From contig JAVBTT010000015.1 in the NCBI GenBank assembly GCA_031556035.1, positions 1 to 24,610 of the forward strand: a DNA stretch of 24,610 nucleotides, in the 5' to 3' direction. A program made the position numbers and the translations under genes. Shown here piece after piece: positions 7,686 through 15,808 of this stretch (positions are counted from its first letter, which is position 1; the number at the start of each line of letters is the position of its first letter). The stretch comes from JAVBTT01 sp031556035. GTDB taxonomy: Bacteria; Bacillota; Clostridia; Oscillospirales; UBA929. The notes beneath the pieces are model-generated. The model saw only the letters and a program-made list of their open reading frames with translations, had not been told where the DNA came from and made no database searches.

Positions 7686-9107
7686 TTGGAAAAACGCGGG
7701 TCTCTTGTAGACAAAAAATCCGTTCTCACCGGCGTTTCCACCGCGCTTTCAACTGGCTGGCTGCTTCTTCAGCTGACCAGGCTCAGCTCCGATTCCCTTC
7801 CGGATTATCACCCGGTCGTGTTTGTTCCCCTGGCTTTCGCCGGGCTGCTTTCAGCCGTGATTATCCTCAGGTTCCTTATAAGAAAGCATTCCGCGCGCAT
7901 GGCGGCCGTCGCCGCCGGCGGCGGAGCGCTGCTGGGGGCGTCCCTTTCGTTTTTCACCCCGACCTCCGGCTGGGCTTTTCTTATTGCGTTTGTCCTGCTG
8001 CTGCTTTTTTCCTTTGTGGTTGTGCGCGAGATTATGGGGTCCAAGACCGGGGCAAATTCCTTTGTGTTGTCCGTGGTCGCGTTCATCCCGCTTTCCCTCG
8101 CCTATATCCTCCTGCCGCTGCCTCTTAAGGGAACCGCGGCGCACACGGCGCTTTCGCTGCTGCTTCCGGGAATTTCACTGCTTCTCTGCCGCGCCGCCAG
8201 GCGGCTTGATGATGCCGATACCAGCGAGGATTTCCCCGGGAGCTCAAAAGGAATCATTTGGGCGGGCCTTACCGTATCGCTGCTTGGCGTTTTGGCCTCG
8301 GCCGCGAGATTGGTATATCTTCAGGGCATACCTCCGGAGTACAGGACTGAGATGCTTGTCGCGGGCGCGGCTGTCTCCATACTGACCCTTTTCTTCATGC
8401 TGTGGCTCAGGCGCGAGAATCGGGCGTGGCAAGCGCTGTACTCCACCCTGGCGTCCTTCGCCGTCGGCATCCTGCTCTCCTTCGCCTGCGACGGAGCGTC
8501 GAGCCTGTTTTTCAGATTTCTGCCCTTTATGCTTCTTGTTATCTCCGGCGCGGGGATGACAGCCCTGTTTTTCGCCTTCTGCTGCAGGTGCGCCTCCCCG
8601 ATAAACCGCCCTCTGGCCTGCGGCGCGGCGTATATCGCCTCATATTCGCTTATCAGCCTCTTTTTTGCCTGCTCCTCGGGAGAGCTATCCCTCCCCGATG
8701 AGCTGCTCAGCTGCGCGGCGATAGCTTGCTCCGCAGCCGTGCTTTTGCTATCCCCCGCGCTTTTGAGGGGCTTTCATACTTCGAGGGAACCGGGTGCCGT
8801 CGCCGGGGACGCAGGCGAGGGCAGCGGGGACGAAGCCATGCGGTCCGGCACAGGCGCAGAGGAGGACATCATGGATTTCGGCGCACTGACAAAGCAGCTT
8901 ACAAATTCGGAAAAGAAGGTCTTCGAACTGATTCTCAGCGGCTATTCCAACCAGCAGATTGCCGATGAGCTGTTTATATCGATAAACACCGTAAAATTCC
9001 ACATAAGAAACGTGCTTGCCAAGATCGGGGTGCAGCGCAAGAGCGAGCTGCTGGCGATCTATGTGAAGAACAGGCAGACGCAGGCGGTTGAAAAAGAGGC
9101 GAAATAA
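7686..9107 (+). CDS. Polytopic membrane protein with C-terminal LuxR-type DNA-binding domain
   Basis: The 473-residue protein has about twelve hydrophobic segments (roughly residues 10-30, 40-62, 70-90, 93-113, 121-145, 150-168, 188-208, 221-240, 247-268, 272-298, 306-328 and 336-358). A charged linker follows, then a LuxR/GerE helix-turn-helix at about 405-463 (LTNSEKKVFELILSGYSNQQ, then INTVKFHIRNVLAKIGV). It is probably a one-component regulator that binds DNA while anchored in the membrane. The signal and target genes are unknown. No phosphoacceptor domain is present. The start is TTG at 7686 behind GGGGGGAG. Its own promoter precedes it and a strong terminator follows. Similar 12-TM LuxR proteins are known from Actinobacteria of the Eggerthella type and some Clostridia. 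The domain call is secure; the role is inference. Confidence 0.85.
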   Translation: MEKRGSLVDKKSVLTGVSTALSTGWLLLQLTRLSSDSLPDYHPVVFVPLAFAGLLSAVIILRFLIRKHSARMAAVAAGGGALLGASLSFFTPTSGWAFLIAFVLLLLFSFVVVREIMGSKTGANSFVLSVVAFIPLSLAYILLPLPLKGTAAHTALSLLLPGISLLLCRAARRLDDADTSEDFPGSSKGIIWAGLTVSLLGVLASAARLVYLQGIPPEYRTEMLVAGAAVSILTLFFMLWLRRENRAWQALYSTLASFAVGILLSFACDGASSLFFRFLPFMLLVISGAGMTALFFAFCCRCASPINRPLACGAAYIASYSLISLFFACSSGELSLPDELLSCAAIACSAAVLLLSPALLRGFHTSREPGAVAGDAGEGSGDEAMRSGTGAEEDIMDFGALTKQLTNSEKKVFELILSGYSNQQIADELFISINTVKFHIRNVLAKIGVQRKSELLAIYVKNRQTQAVEKEAK

Positions 9108-9110
9108 AAC

Positions 9111-9136
9111 AAAGGGGGCCGCACGGCCTCCTTTTT
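9111..9136 (+). terminator. Intrinsic terminator or attenuator between the LuxR-type gene and the nudix-wal operon
   Basis: AAAGGGGGCC (9111-9120) pairs with GGCCTCCTTT (9125-9134) through one G-T wobble, with a GCAC loop. The T-run ends at 9136. It begins 4 nt after the upstream stop and ends 15 nt before the nudix ATG, leaving no room for a promoter between them. Confidence 0.85.
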
Positions 9137-9151
9137 AACAGGGGGTATTCC

Positions 9152-9700
9152 ATGCAGGATTTGACGGAGCGGCGCACCGGCTCCCAAACGCTTTTTACCG
9201 GGCATGTATTCAGCGTTGAGCTTGACAGCATAATATTGCCGGACGGCTCCCCGGGGGAGCGCGAGATTGTGCGGCACCCAGGCGGGGTGGGCGTGCTGGC
9301 CGAGGACGGAGCGGGGCGCGTGCTGCTTGTGCGCCAGTACCGCTACGCCGCCGGAACGGTCGTGCTGGAGATACCGGCCGGAAAGCTTGAAAAGGGCGAG
9401 AGCCCCGCTGCCTGCGGAAGGCGGGAGCTGACCGAGGAGACGGGCTGCCGCTGCGAGAGCTTTATCTCCCTTGGGGTGACGCTGCCGACTCCGGGCTACT
9501 GCTCCGAGATCATACACCTGTTTCTGGCCTCGGGGCTCACCGAGGGTGAACCCAGCCTTGACGACGGCGAGTTTGTGGAGCCGGTGTGGCTTCCGCTTGA
9601 GGAGGCCGAGCGCATGGCGGCCACAGGCGAGATATCGGACGGAAAGACGCTGGCGGCGCTTTACAGATACAGGCTTTGGAAGGAAGGTCGCCTTGGATAA
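9152..9700 (+). CDS. NUDIX hydrolase, ADP-ribose pyrophosphatase type
   Basis: The 182-residue protein has a perfect Nudix box (GX5EX7REUXEEXGU): Gly77, Glu83, Arg91-Glu92, Glu95-Glu96, Gly98. These residues bind the metal that drives cleavage of nucleoside diphosphates linked to another moiety. The surrounding pattern (VLLVRQYRYAAGTVVLEIPA before the box, a PTPGYCSEIIHLFLA stretch after it) is that of ADP-ribose pyrophosphatases, which give AMP and ribose 5-phosphate. The exact substrate is inferred. The ATG at 9152 follows an AGGGGG ribosome site. The last 8 nt overlap the TTG start of walR, so the two are probably co-translated. An intrinsic terminator lies just upstream, so expression may depend on read-through. 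Confidence 0.9.
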   Translation: MQDLTERRTGSQTLFTGHVFSVELDSIILPDGSPGEREIVRHPGGVGVLAEDGAGRVLLVRQYRYAAGTVVLEIPAGKLEKGESPAACGRRELTEETGCRCESFISLGVTLPTPGYCSEIIHLFLASGLTEGEPSLDDGEFVEPVWLPLEEAERMAATGEISDGKTLAALYRYRLWKEGRLG

Positions 9701-10391
9701 GAGAGTTCTCATCGTCGAGGACGAAAAGCAGATAGTCGACATACTGAGGTTTAACCTCGCCCGCGAGGGATATGAGATAATCACGGCGGCGGACGGCCCC
9801 GAGGGCCTCAAAAAGGCGCTGAGCGCCAGCCCGGATCTGGTGCTGCTGGACATCATGCTGCCCGGTATGGACGGCTTCGAGGTCTGCCGGGCGCTGCGGG
9901 AAACCGACAGGCTGACCCCGGTTATCATGCTCACAGCCCGCGAGGAGGAGTCCGACAAGGTGCTCGGGCTGGAAATCGGCGCGGACGACTATATCACCAA
10001 GCCGTTTTCCATAAAGGAGCTGCTTGCCAGGGTCAAGGCCAACATCCGCAGAACCTCCCGCGAGGCGCCCAGGGATAACGGCGAGACGCTGAGCGCGGGC
10101 TCCATAACGCTGCACACCGGGCGCATGGAGGTGGCGGCGGGCGGGGTCACGCTGGAGCTGAGCCAGCGCGAGTATGAGCTGATGCTGTATATGATGCGCC
10201 GGACGGACACGGTCGTCAGCCGCGAGGAGCTGATGCGGGAGGTCTGGAACTACGACTATCTGGGCGACCTGCGCGCTGTCGACGTGGCTGTGCGCCGCCT
10301 GAGGGAAAAGGTTGAGAAAAATCCCGCCGAGCCGGAGCATATTCTGACCCGCCGCGGGGTGGGCTATATGTTCTCCTCCGGAGGGAAATAG
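9693..10391 (+). CDS. walR: Response regulator WalR (YycF), OmpR/PhoB family
   Basis: The 232-residue regulator has a receiver domain with acidic pocket Glu9-Asp10, phosphoacceptor Asp53 (VLLDIMLPG) and the conserved TKPFS lysine. A winged-helix DNA-binding domain follows (VWNYDYLGDLRAVDVAVRRL, then TRRGVGYMFS). That C-terminus closely matches WalR, the essential regulator of cell-wall hydrolases in low-GC Gram-positives. The start is TTG at 9693, giving MDKRVLIVEDE, with AAGGAAGG about 6 nt upstream. A longer in-frame ATG at 9546 would add 49 residues that do not match the family and lie inside the nudix gene. It overlaps the nudix stop by 8 nt and sits 11 nt before walK. Confidence 0.95.
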   Translation: MDKRVLIVEDEKQIVDILRFNLAREGYEIITAADGPEGLKKALSASPDLVLLDIMLPGMDGFEVCRALRETDRLTPVIMLTAREEESDKVLGLEIGADDYITKPFSIKELLARVKANIRRTSREAPRDNGETLSAGSITLHTGRMEVAAGGVTLELSQREYELMLYMMRRTDTVVSREELMREVWNYDYLGDLRAVDVAVRRLREKVEKNPAEPEHILTRRGVGYMFSSGGK

Positions 10392-10402
10392 GGGTAAATA
10401 CC

Positions 10403-12193
10403 ATGCGCAGCCTGCACATGCGCCTTGTCCTGATTTTAATAGTGCTGATCCTCTCGCTGATGGCGGTGGTCGGGTTTTTCCTGATCGACTCTGTCGGGCT
10501 TTTTTACCGCGACGAGTTCGCGCGCCAGATGCGGGAGACCATCAGCGACAATATAAACTTCGTGCAGACGCTGGTCGTCAAGGCCGGAGAGCCCAACCCG
10601 GTGGACGCTATGGCCCAGGTGGTGGACACCTACGCAGCCCCGCTGGGGCTGGACGGCGGCCAGCGCAGATACTATATCCTGGACGGCAGAACCGGCAGGC
10701 GGCTGGGCGGCGACGAGCCTGAGGAAGGCGAGAGCATCCCCCTCACCCCGAACATACTGACCGCTATGAGCGGCGAGGGACTGGCGGGAAGCGAGTTTTT
10801 GGCCCGTGAGGATTATTTTGACTGCGCCGTGCCGATATCCTCCGGGGAGAATTTTTTCATACTCTATATCATAGACAGCAAGCAGAGCCTCAAGCGGCTG
10901 ACCGGCGACCTGTTCGGCATCGTGGTGCAGTCTGTGCTGTTCGGGCTGGTGATATCGATACTGCTCTCTTTTTTCCTGTCCAAAACCATGTCGCTTCCGA
11001 TAGAAAATCTCACGCGCTCGGCGGCCAGGGTTGCGTCCGGCGACTTCACCCACCCGCCGGAGGTGCGCTCGCAGGACGAGATCGGGGTGCTGACCAGGAC
11101 GTTTAACGACATGTCCCGCGTGCTCAAGCAGACGATCGAGACGGTTGAGAACGAGAGGGACAAGCTGGGGACGCTGTTTCTGCACATGACGGACGGGGTA
11201 GCGTCCTTTACGCACGACGGGCTGCTGATGCACATGAACCCGGCGGCGATTAGCCTGCTCAGCCTTGAGCAGTGCGAGGGCACGGACGGAACGAGCTACG
11301 ACGAGGTGCTGGGCCGGATAGCCCCGCTGGAGGAGATACAGGCGCTGCGTCCGCCGGAGTACGCGGAGCGCAGTGTCCCGGTCGGCGAGCGGACGCTTCA
11401 GATACTGTTCGCGCCGTTTGGGGTGGAGTCAGGCGAGCGCGGCATAATCGCGGTCATACGCGACATCACGGAGCAGCAGAGGCTGGACAGGCTGCGCCGG
11501 GAATTCGTGTCCAACGTCTCCCACGAGCTCAGAACCCCTCTGACAAATGTAAAGAGCTACGCGGAGACGCTGCTGGACGCGCCCGGCCTGCCTCCGGAGA
11601 CGATTGAGGGCTTCGCGAGCGTCATTGTCAGCGAGGCGGACAGGATGACCAGGCTTGTGCGCGACCTTCTGGCGCTGTCGCGCTTTGATTACGGCAGGGT
11701 GGAGTGGAGCTGGGAGGTGTTCTCGTTTGAGCGCACCCTGAGGAAAATATACGCCTCCATGCTTATGGAGGCGTCGCGCCACAGCCATGAGATGACGCTG
11801 AGCGTGACCGAGGGACTGCCCGAGATAAGCGGGGACAGCTCAAGGATTGAGCAGGTGCTGGTAAACATCATATCCAACGCCATCGCCTACACCCAGGAGG
11901 GCGGGAAAATCGAGATTACCGCCGGGCGGGTCGCAGACGAGGTGTGGTGCCGGATCAGGGACAACGGCCCCGGCATACCGAAGAAGGACATCCCCCATCT
12001 GTTCGAGCGCTTTTACAGGGTGGAAAAGGCCCGCTCGCGCGACTCGGGAGGCACAGGCCTGGGGCTCGCGATCGCCCAGGAGATTGTCCGGGGGCACAGC
12101 GGCTATATACAGGTGGCGAGCGCTGTCGGCCAGGGCACAACATTCACGGTTACGCTGCCGGTAAACCCTCCCCGGCCGGAGGAGGGGCAATGA
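10403..12193 (+). CDS. walK: Sensor histidine kinase WalK (YycG)
   Basis: The 596-residue kinase has a TM helix at ~7-28, an extracytoplasmic sensor region to ~168, a second TM helix at ~170-192, HAMP to ~245 and a PAS domain at ~255-360. A HisKA domain follows with phospho-acceptor His374 (SNVSHELRTPLTNVKSYAET), then an HATPase_c domain (N box NIISNAIAY, G1 RDNGPGIP, G2 GGTGLGLAI). This is the WalK layout. It phosphorylates WalR in response to the state of the cell wall or lipid II pathway. The ATG at 10403 follows AGGGG. Its stop overlaps the start of walH (ATGA), indicating translational coupling. All catalytic motifs are intact. Confidence 0.94.
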   Translation: MRSLHMRLVLILIVLILSLMAVVGFFLIDSVGLFYRDEFARQMRETISDNINFVQTLVVKAGEPNPVDAMAQVVDTYAAPLGLDGGQRRYYILDGRTGRRLGGDEPEEGESIPLTPNILTAMSGEGLAGSEFLAREDYFDCAVPISSGENFFILYIIDSKQSLKRLTGDLFGIVVQSVLFGLVISILLSFFLSKTMSLPIENLTRSAARVASGDFTHPPEVRSQDEIGVLTRTFNDMSRVLKQTIETVENERDKLGTLFLHMTDGVASFTHDGLLMHMNPAAISLLSLEQCEGTDGTSYDEVLGRIAPLEEIQALRPPEYAERSVPVGERTLQILFAPFGVESGERGIIAVIRDITEQQRLDRLRREFVSNVSHELRTPLTNVKSYAETLLDAPGLPPETIEGFASVIVSEADRMTRLVRDLLALSRFDYGRVEWSWEVFSFERTLRKIYASMLMEASRHSHEMTLSVTEGLPEISGDSSRIEQVLVNIISNAIAYTQEGGKIEITAGRVADEVWCRIRDNGPGIPKKDIPHLFERFYRVEKARSRDSGGTGLGLAIAQEIVRGHSGYIQVASAVGQGTTFTVTLPVNPPRPEEGQ

Positions 12194-13419
12194 GGGAGCG
12201 CGCGAAGACTATGCTGCTTGCGGCGCTGATGCTGCTGACGGTGTACCTGACCCTGCGTGTCTGGATACAGGACGCCGCGCTGCTGGACTCGCCCTCCATG
12301 GCCTGGGCGGCGCCGCTGAGGTGGATTCTAGGCCTTGACGCCACCCCGCTGCCGGATTCCGGCCCGGCGCCCGCGCTGGTCTCCCCCTGCGCGTGGCCGT
12401 CGGTTGTGGCGGTCAGCTCGGGTGGAGCGCGGCTGGGCGCGGCCTACGGCGTTCATGAGACGGACGCGCTGGCGCTCTCTGTCCGCGACCTGCTTCGCGA
12501 GGCGCTGAGCACCGCGACAACTCCCGTGGCCGTCACAAGGGACAAATGGCTGGAGGCGCTGCGGGGGGACTGCGTGTATATGGAGTACGAGCTCGCGCTG
12601 CCGCTGGGAGTGCTGGCCGCGTGGGCGTCCGGGTCCTGCACCATCGAGGCGGAGGTTCGGGCTCTGGCTGTATGCGTGAGCGGCGGCTCTGCCGAGCTCT
12701 GGTACAGGGAGGAGACCTCGGGGGGGTATTTTCAGGCCGCGACCGGAGCGGCTCCTGTTATTCCGGATATCTCGGGAGCGGGGGCGCGGCCCTGCCGGTT
12801 TTGCTTTGAGCGCCCAGAAAGCTTTCCCGGGGCTCCGGACACAACGCTGATTTTCGAGGATCAATCCGATCCGCCTCTCGTTACCGCGGCGGACGCGGAC
12901 GCGACGCTGTTCTGCGCTCCTTTTCTGAGGCAGGTTCAAATCGCTGACAACAACTGGTACGACGAGCCCGAGGGCCGGGTGTATGTCGACAGCCTGCGGA
13001 CATGCAGGGTCTACCGGTCGGGCCTGATAACCTACAGCAATCCGGAGGCCGACTCCGACCGGGCGGGGGTCGCGTTGGAGGAGCTGGAAAAGGCGAGGAT
13101 TATGCTGTCCGGCCTGTCGCGCGCGCTGGGCGACTCGCGGTGGGCGCTGAGCGGAATGGACGGCGGCGTGTACAGCTTCACAGCGCAGGTCGACGGCATC
13201 CCCGTGACCGGAGGGGCGCGGGCGACGCTGGTATTCGGCGCGGGCGAGCTTGTCTCGGCGGAGATATGGCTGCGGCAGTACTCTGTTTCCGGAGAAATAC
13301 CCGCGCTGCTACCCGTTAGGCAGGCGCTTGAGCTGCTGCCCCCCGGCGCGTCCGGGCTCGGGCTTTGCTATCCGGACACGGGCGGGGAGCTCACGGCGCA
13401 GTGGGTTGCGAAAAGGTAG
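12190..13419 (+). CDS. walH: WalH (YycH)-like regulator of WalK
   Basis: The 409-residue protein has one N-terminal signal-anchor helix (residues ~8-25, LLAALMLLTVYLTL) and a large extracytoplasmic part, as expected for YycH, which modulates WalK at the membrane. The stretch VYVDSLRTCRVYRSGLITYS and the C-terminal VDGIPVTGGARATLVFGAGE resemble YycH/YycI-type folds. Sequence similarity to the Bacillus protein is low, so the name rests on position right after walK, topology and size. The start is the ATG at 12190 that overlaps the walK stop. A longer open frame upstream lies wholly inside walK and is not used. Coding strand is strongly GC-rich like its neighbours. Confidence 0.75.
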   Translation: MRERAKTMLLAALMLLTVYLTLRVWIQDAALLDSPSMAWAAPLRWILGLDATPLPDSGPAPALVSPCAWPSVVAVSSGGARLGAAYGVHETDALALSVRDLLREALSTATTPVAVTRDKWLEALRGDCVYMEYELALPLGVLAAWASGSCTIEAEVRALAVCVSGGSAELWYREETSGGYFQAATGAAPVIPDISGAGARPCRFCFERPESFPGAPDTTLIFEDQSDPPLVTAADADATLFCAPFLRQVQIADNNWYDEPEGRVYVDSLRTCRVYRSGLITYSNPEADSDRAGVALEELEKARIMLSGLSRALGDSRWALSGMDGGVYSFTAQVDGIPVTGGARATLVFGAGELVSAEIWLRQYSVSGEIPALLPVRQALELLPPGASGLGLCYPDTGGELTAQWVAKR

Positions 13420-13437
13420 AAGAGCGGAGCCGACCGG

Positions 13438-13490
13438 GTCTGAAAATATCCAAGGAAAAACGAAGTGCATGACGCGGGATATTTTCAGAC
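13438..13490. repeat. 14-bp perfect inverted repeat in the walH-walI spacer
   Basis: GTCTGAAAATATCC (13438-13451) and GGATATTTTCAGAC (13477-13490) are exact reverse complements with a 25-nt loop. There is no T-run, so it is not a standard terminator. It starts 18 nt after the walH stop. Confidence 0.8.
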
Positions 13491-13501
13491 AAAGCGCAGA
13501 A

Positions 13502-13533
13502 GCCGCCGAAGTAGGCAAAGCCTACGCAGGCGG
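13502..13533. repeat. GC-rich hairpin in the walH-walI spacer
   Basis: GTAGGC (13511-13516) pairs with GCCTAC (13520-13525) across AAA. The outer CCGCC (13503-13507) pairs with GGCGG (13529-13533). It runs directly into the first GGGGCGTCGCGCCCTA copy. Confidence 0.6.
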
Positions 13534-13614
13534 GGGCGTCGCGCCCTAGGTTGGAAAATCACCCGCCGTCTGTCGACGGTCGTTTGGACGGCGCGCCTGG
13601 GGCGTCGCGCCCTA
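13533..13614. repeat. Two direct copies of a 16-nt palindromic repeat unit
   Basis: GGGGCGTCGCGCCCTA occurs at 13533-13548 and again at 13599-13614, 66 nt apart start to start. Each copy is itself partly palindromic (GGGGCG/CGCCCT). It looks like a dispersed REP-type intergenic element inserted between walH and walI. Confidence 0.75.
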
Positions 13615-13658
13615 CAGGGTTCGGCGGCCTCTGCCGCCATCCCGTCAGGAGAGATTGC

Positions 13659-14477
13659 ATGGACTGGGCAAGAGCCAAAACAATATTGATTTTTATACTG
13701 GTCGGGGTGAACGCTGTGCTGGCGGGAATTCTGGCGTTCAGGCACTGGGAAGCGGCGAGGGGGAAAGCGGACACGCTCGCCGCCGCCGTCGCGGTGCTTG
13801 AGAGCGCCGGATACCAGCTGGACAAGAGCCTGCTGCCGGAATCCTCCGCGCCGGTATTGGATATCGCCAGGGACGCGGACACAGAAAAAGCCGCGGCTGA
13901 ATATCTGCTGAAGTCCCCGGCGCAAGCCATGCCGCTCAGCGAGGGCGGCGCGAGCATTCGCTACATGTGCCCGCTGGGCGAGTGTGTATTCAGGACGGGC
14001 GGCAGCTTTGAGCTCACGCCATACGAGCCGCTGGACGCTGAGGACGCTGCCGGGACACTGACCGGCTGGCTGCGCGGAATGGGCTTCTGGAGCGGCGAGC
14101 TGCCCCCCGACATACTGCTGACCTCCTCCGGCTGCGTTGTCAGCGCCGTGCGCGGGGGTTTTGCGTCCTGGGACGAGAACGCCGTTTTTGCGTTTTCCGG
14201 CGCGAGGGTCGTCTCTGTCTCAGGCCGCTGGCAGCTCGGGAGGGAAAGCCGCTCGTCGCTGGGAACATCCAACTCAGCCCAGTGGTCGCTGCTCTCTCTG
14301 GCCGACTATCTCAGGGCGTCGGGCGCGCTTCCGGGCAGGCTCATCTCTATGGAGCTGGGTTATCGCTCCGAGGTGCTCTCTCCCGGTCTGACCCGTTTTA
14401 CCCCGCACTGGCGCGTGGAGCTGGAGGCCGGAAGCTACTATGTAAATGCCCTGACCGGCGCGGCGGAGCCGATTTGA
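13659..14477 (+). CDS. walI: WalI (YycI)-like regulatory protein
   Basis: The 272-residue protein begins MDWARAKTILIFILVGVNAV, the typical YycI start (MDW plus basic TK, then a single TM helix at ~8-26), followed by an extracytoplasmic domain. YycI works with YycH to control the WalK kinase. The ATG at 13659 has AGGAGA 6 nt upstream. A longer in-frame start at 13551 lies in the repeat-rich spacer and lacks a ribosome site. The C-terminus (PHWRVELEAGSYYVNALTGA) resembles the YycI end. The gene is 239 bp behind walH instead of touching it. It is the last gene before the terminator at 14608-14643. Confidence 0.82.
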   Translation: MDWARAKTILIFILVGVNAVLAGILAFRHWEAARGKADTLAAAVAVLESAGYQLDKSLLPESSAPVLDIARDADTEKAAAEYLLKSPAQAMPLSEGGASIRYMCPLGECVFRTGGSFELTPYEPLDAEDAAGTLTGWLRGMGFWSGELPPDILLTSSGCVVSAVRGGFASWDENAVFAFSGARVVSVSGRWQLGRESRSSLGTSNSAQWSLLSLADYLRASGALPGRLISMELGYRSEVLSPGLTRFTPHWRVELEAGSYYVNALTGAAEPI

Positions 14478-14502
14478 TCGCAAAATCGGCGGCCTGAAAA
14501 AA

Positions 14503-14536
14503 TGTCCTTATGAAATTTCTTAATCCCATAAGGACA
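14503..14536. repeat. Inverted repeat TGTCCTTATG/CATAAGGACA downstream of walI
   Basis: TGTCCTTATG (14503-14512) and CATAAGGACA (14527-14536) form a 10-bp stem with a 14-nt AT-rich loop. A third copy of the unit (TGTCCTTATGAA) lies at 15704-15715, on the other side of abiH. Confidence 0.7.
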
Positions 14537-14607
14537 AACTTGCAAACCCGCATCAAATAAGGCTTTACGGCACAGACGAGCGAATATTACATTATACTTG
14601 AACACTC

Positions 14608-14643
14608 AAACACCGCTTTTCGGGACAAAAGGCGGTGTTTTTT
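14608..14643 (+). terminator. Intrinsic terminator after the wal operon
   Basis: AAACACCGC (14608-14616) pairs with GCGGTGTTT (14632-14640), extended inward by TTTT against AAAA. A T-run ends at 14643. It lies between the converging walI and abiH genes and may also act weakly on the minus strand. Confidence 0.8.
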
Positions 14644-14655
14644 AGAATGCTTAAA

Positions 14656-15603
14656 TTAAAATATACCAAATGCTCCTTTAAATCCATATCTACGCAGTTT
14701 GATTTTTTTAATTCGTAATTCTTCAGAATTTTGCGCTTCAAACTGAGTAAAATGCCATACGGCATTAGGAGCTATTTGGCTGATTATTTTCTTAATGTAA
14801 GCACGGTCTACTTTACTATAACTGAAGCCATAAGAATAGATATTATTTACATTGTCGTCAAGTTTCTTGAAAAAATCACTGTACTTTCTTAACGGTGAAT
14901 CAGTATCTTTTTTAAATGACGTTACCATATCATTTAAAAAGCTGGAACCAATGTTAGTGCCTGTTGAAAAATTATGGTTAAATTGATTATACATTATATT
15001 TTCTCTTCCATGCCCGAAAACAAGTGTTTGACCAACACGATTATGTACATGGATAACCCTTTTGATTCCATAAAGTATCTGAAGTGTTTTTGTGTAATTA
15101 AATGTTAGGAACTGCATATCTGGTTGAGAGAAAAGAATCTTTAGTGTGTCTTTTTCCGTGAATGCGCGTTCTTCTATCTGTGTTTGGATAGCTTTCATCC
15201 ATAGACGAAAAAAGTCTTGCCATATCTTTGTGCAATTAATAAACACACTTGTAAGCATATCCAAGTAAAGTAGGTAGTGCTTCATCAACTTGTGATCTTC
15301 TTCAATTGTTTCATTTTTTTTGTGATTTGCTTCTGGTAGTTTACGATTGAAATCAATAGACGCTAAAGCTTCTTCGAAGTTGCACCAGTATTCCCCAGTG
15401 GCATTGTCCATTGTATGTAACAATATTTCAGCAGCGAATTCGCGGGGGTTAATATTTTCAAAGTCATCTAAATATACAATTTCATCACGAAGGTTAAGCG
15501 CTTCCGGGTATAAATCAATTACAAACGACCGAAAGTGATGATAACTCGTCGGGATTCCATGTGCCATATCGAAGCCGTTGCCAGCTATAAACAAAGAGCC
15601 CAA
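14656..15603 (-). CDS. abiH: AbiH-family abortive infection protein
   Basis: The 315-residue protein starts LFIAGNGFDMAHGIPTSYHH and has FLTFNYTKTLQILYG, IHVHNR and VFGHGRE in the middle, the hallmark strings of the AbiH family (first known from Lactococcus phage resistance plasmids). The AGNGFD nucleotide-binding-like motif is intact. The biochemical action of the family is not settled. The start is TTG at 15603 (no ATG nearby) behind GAGGTG. Base use is plainly AT-rich compared with the wal operon, which points to horizontal transfer. A weak promoter candidate is TTGATA at 15650-15655 with a 19-nt spacer to TGTAAT. A terminator separates it from the hsd operon, so it is probably its own unit. 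Confidence 0.88.
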   Translation of the reverse strand: MGSLFIAGNGFDMAHGIPTSYHHFRSFVIDLYPEALNLRDEIVYLDDFENINPREFAAEILLHTMDNATGEYWCNFEEALASIDFNRKLPEANHKKNETIEEDHKLMKHYLLYLDMLTSVFINCTKIWQDFFRLWMKAIQTQIEERAFTEKDTLKILFSQPDMQFLTFNYTKTLQILYGIKRVIHVHNRVGQTLVFGHGRENIMYNQFNHNFSTGTNIGSSFLNDMVTSFKKDTDSPLRKYSDFFKKLDDNVNNIYSYGFSYSKVDRAYIKKIISQIAPNAVWHFTQFEAQNSEELRIKKIKLRRYGFKGAFGIF

Positions 15604-15670
15604 TTAGCTAGTCACCTCATATACATTACAACTACGTATAATCTCGTTTTATCAATATGTGATATAGGGC

Positions 15671-15699
15671 AAAAACAGGATAGCAAAATAGCTAACCTG
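15671..15699 (-). terminator. Intrinsic terminator between hsdR and abiH
   Basis: On the minus strand CAGGTTAGC (15691-15699) pairs with GCTATCCTG (15676-15684), with one mismatch and a TATTTT loop, followed by TTTTT (15671-15675). It would stop transcripts coming from the hsd operon before abiH. Confidence 0.7.
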
Positions 15700-15703
15700 C
15701 TTT

Positions 15704-15715
15704 TGTCCTTATGAA
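15704..15715 (+). repeat. Copy of the TGTCCTTATGAA repeat on the far side of abiH
   Basis: The 12-nt string TGTCCTTATGAA here is identical to 14503-14514, so direct copies bracket abiH and its leader. Between this repeat and hsdR there is also a tandem GGCAGTAT (15781-15788 and 15792-15799). Confidence 0.6.
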
Positions 15716-15808
15716 CATTCGACATGGTCGGAGTGGTGGTACGGAACTTTTCATGAACACATCTAATTTAAAGGTTTTTCGGCAGTATGCAGGCAGTATT
15801 TACATTGC

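Noticed and set aside
9546..9692. N-terminal extension of walR from an ATG
   Set aside because: The extra 49 residues are out-of-frame nudix sequence. Family alignment and the ribosome site favour the TTG at 9693.
11944..12189. Extension of walH into walK
   Set aside because: It lies wholly inside walK in another frame. The ATG at 12190 in an ATGA overlap gives the expected signal anchor.
13438..13614. Repeats in the walH-walI gap considered as a CRISPR array
   Set aside because: Only two copies of a 16-nt unit, unrelated inverted repeats beside them, and no cas genes.
15716..15745. Minus-strand string resembling a tRNA 3' end (CACTCCGACCA)
   Set aside because: No T-arm GTTCRA in the right place and no upstream cloverleaf, so no tRNA or tRNA attachment site can be claimed.
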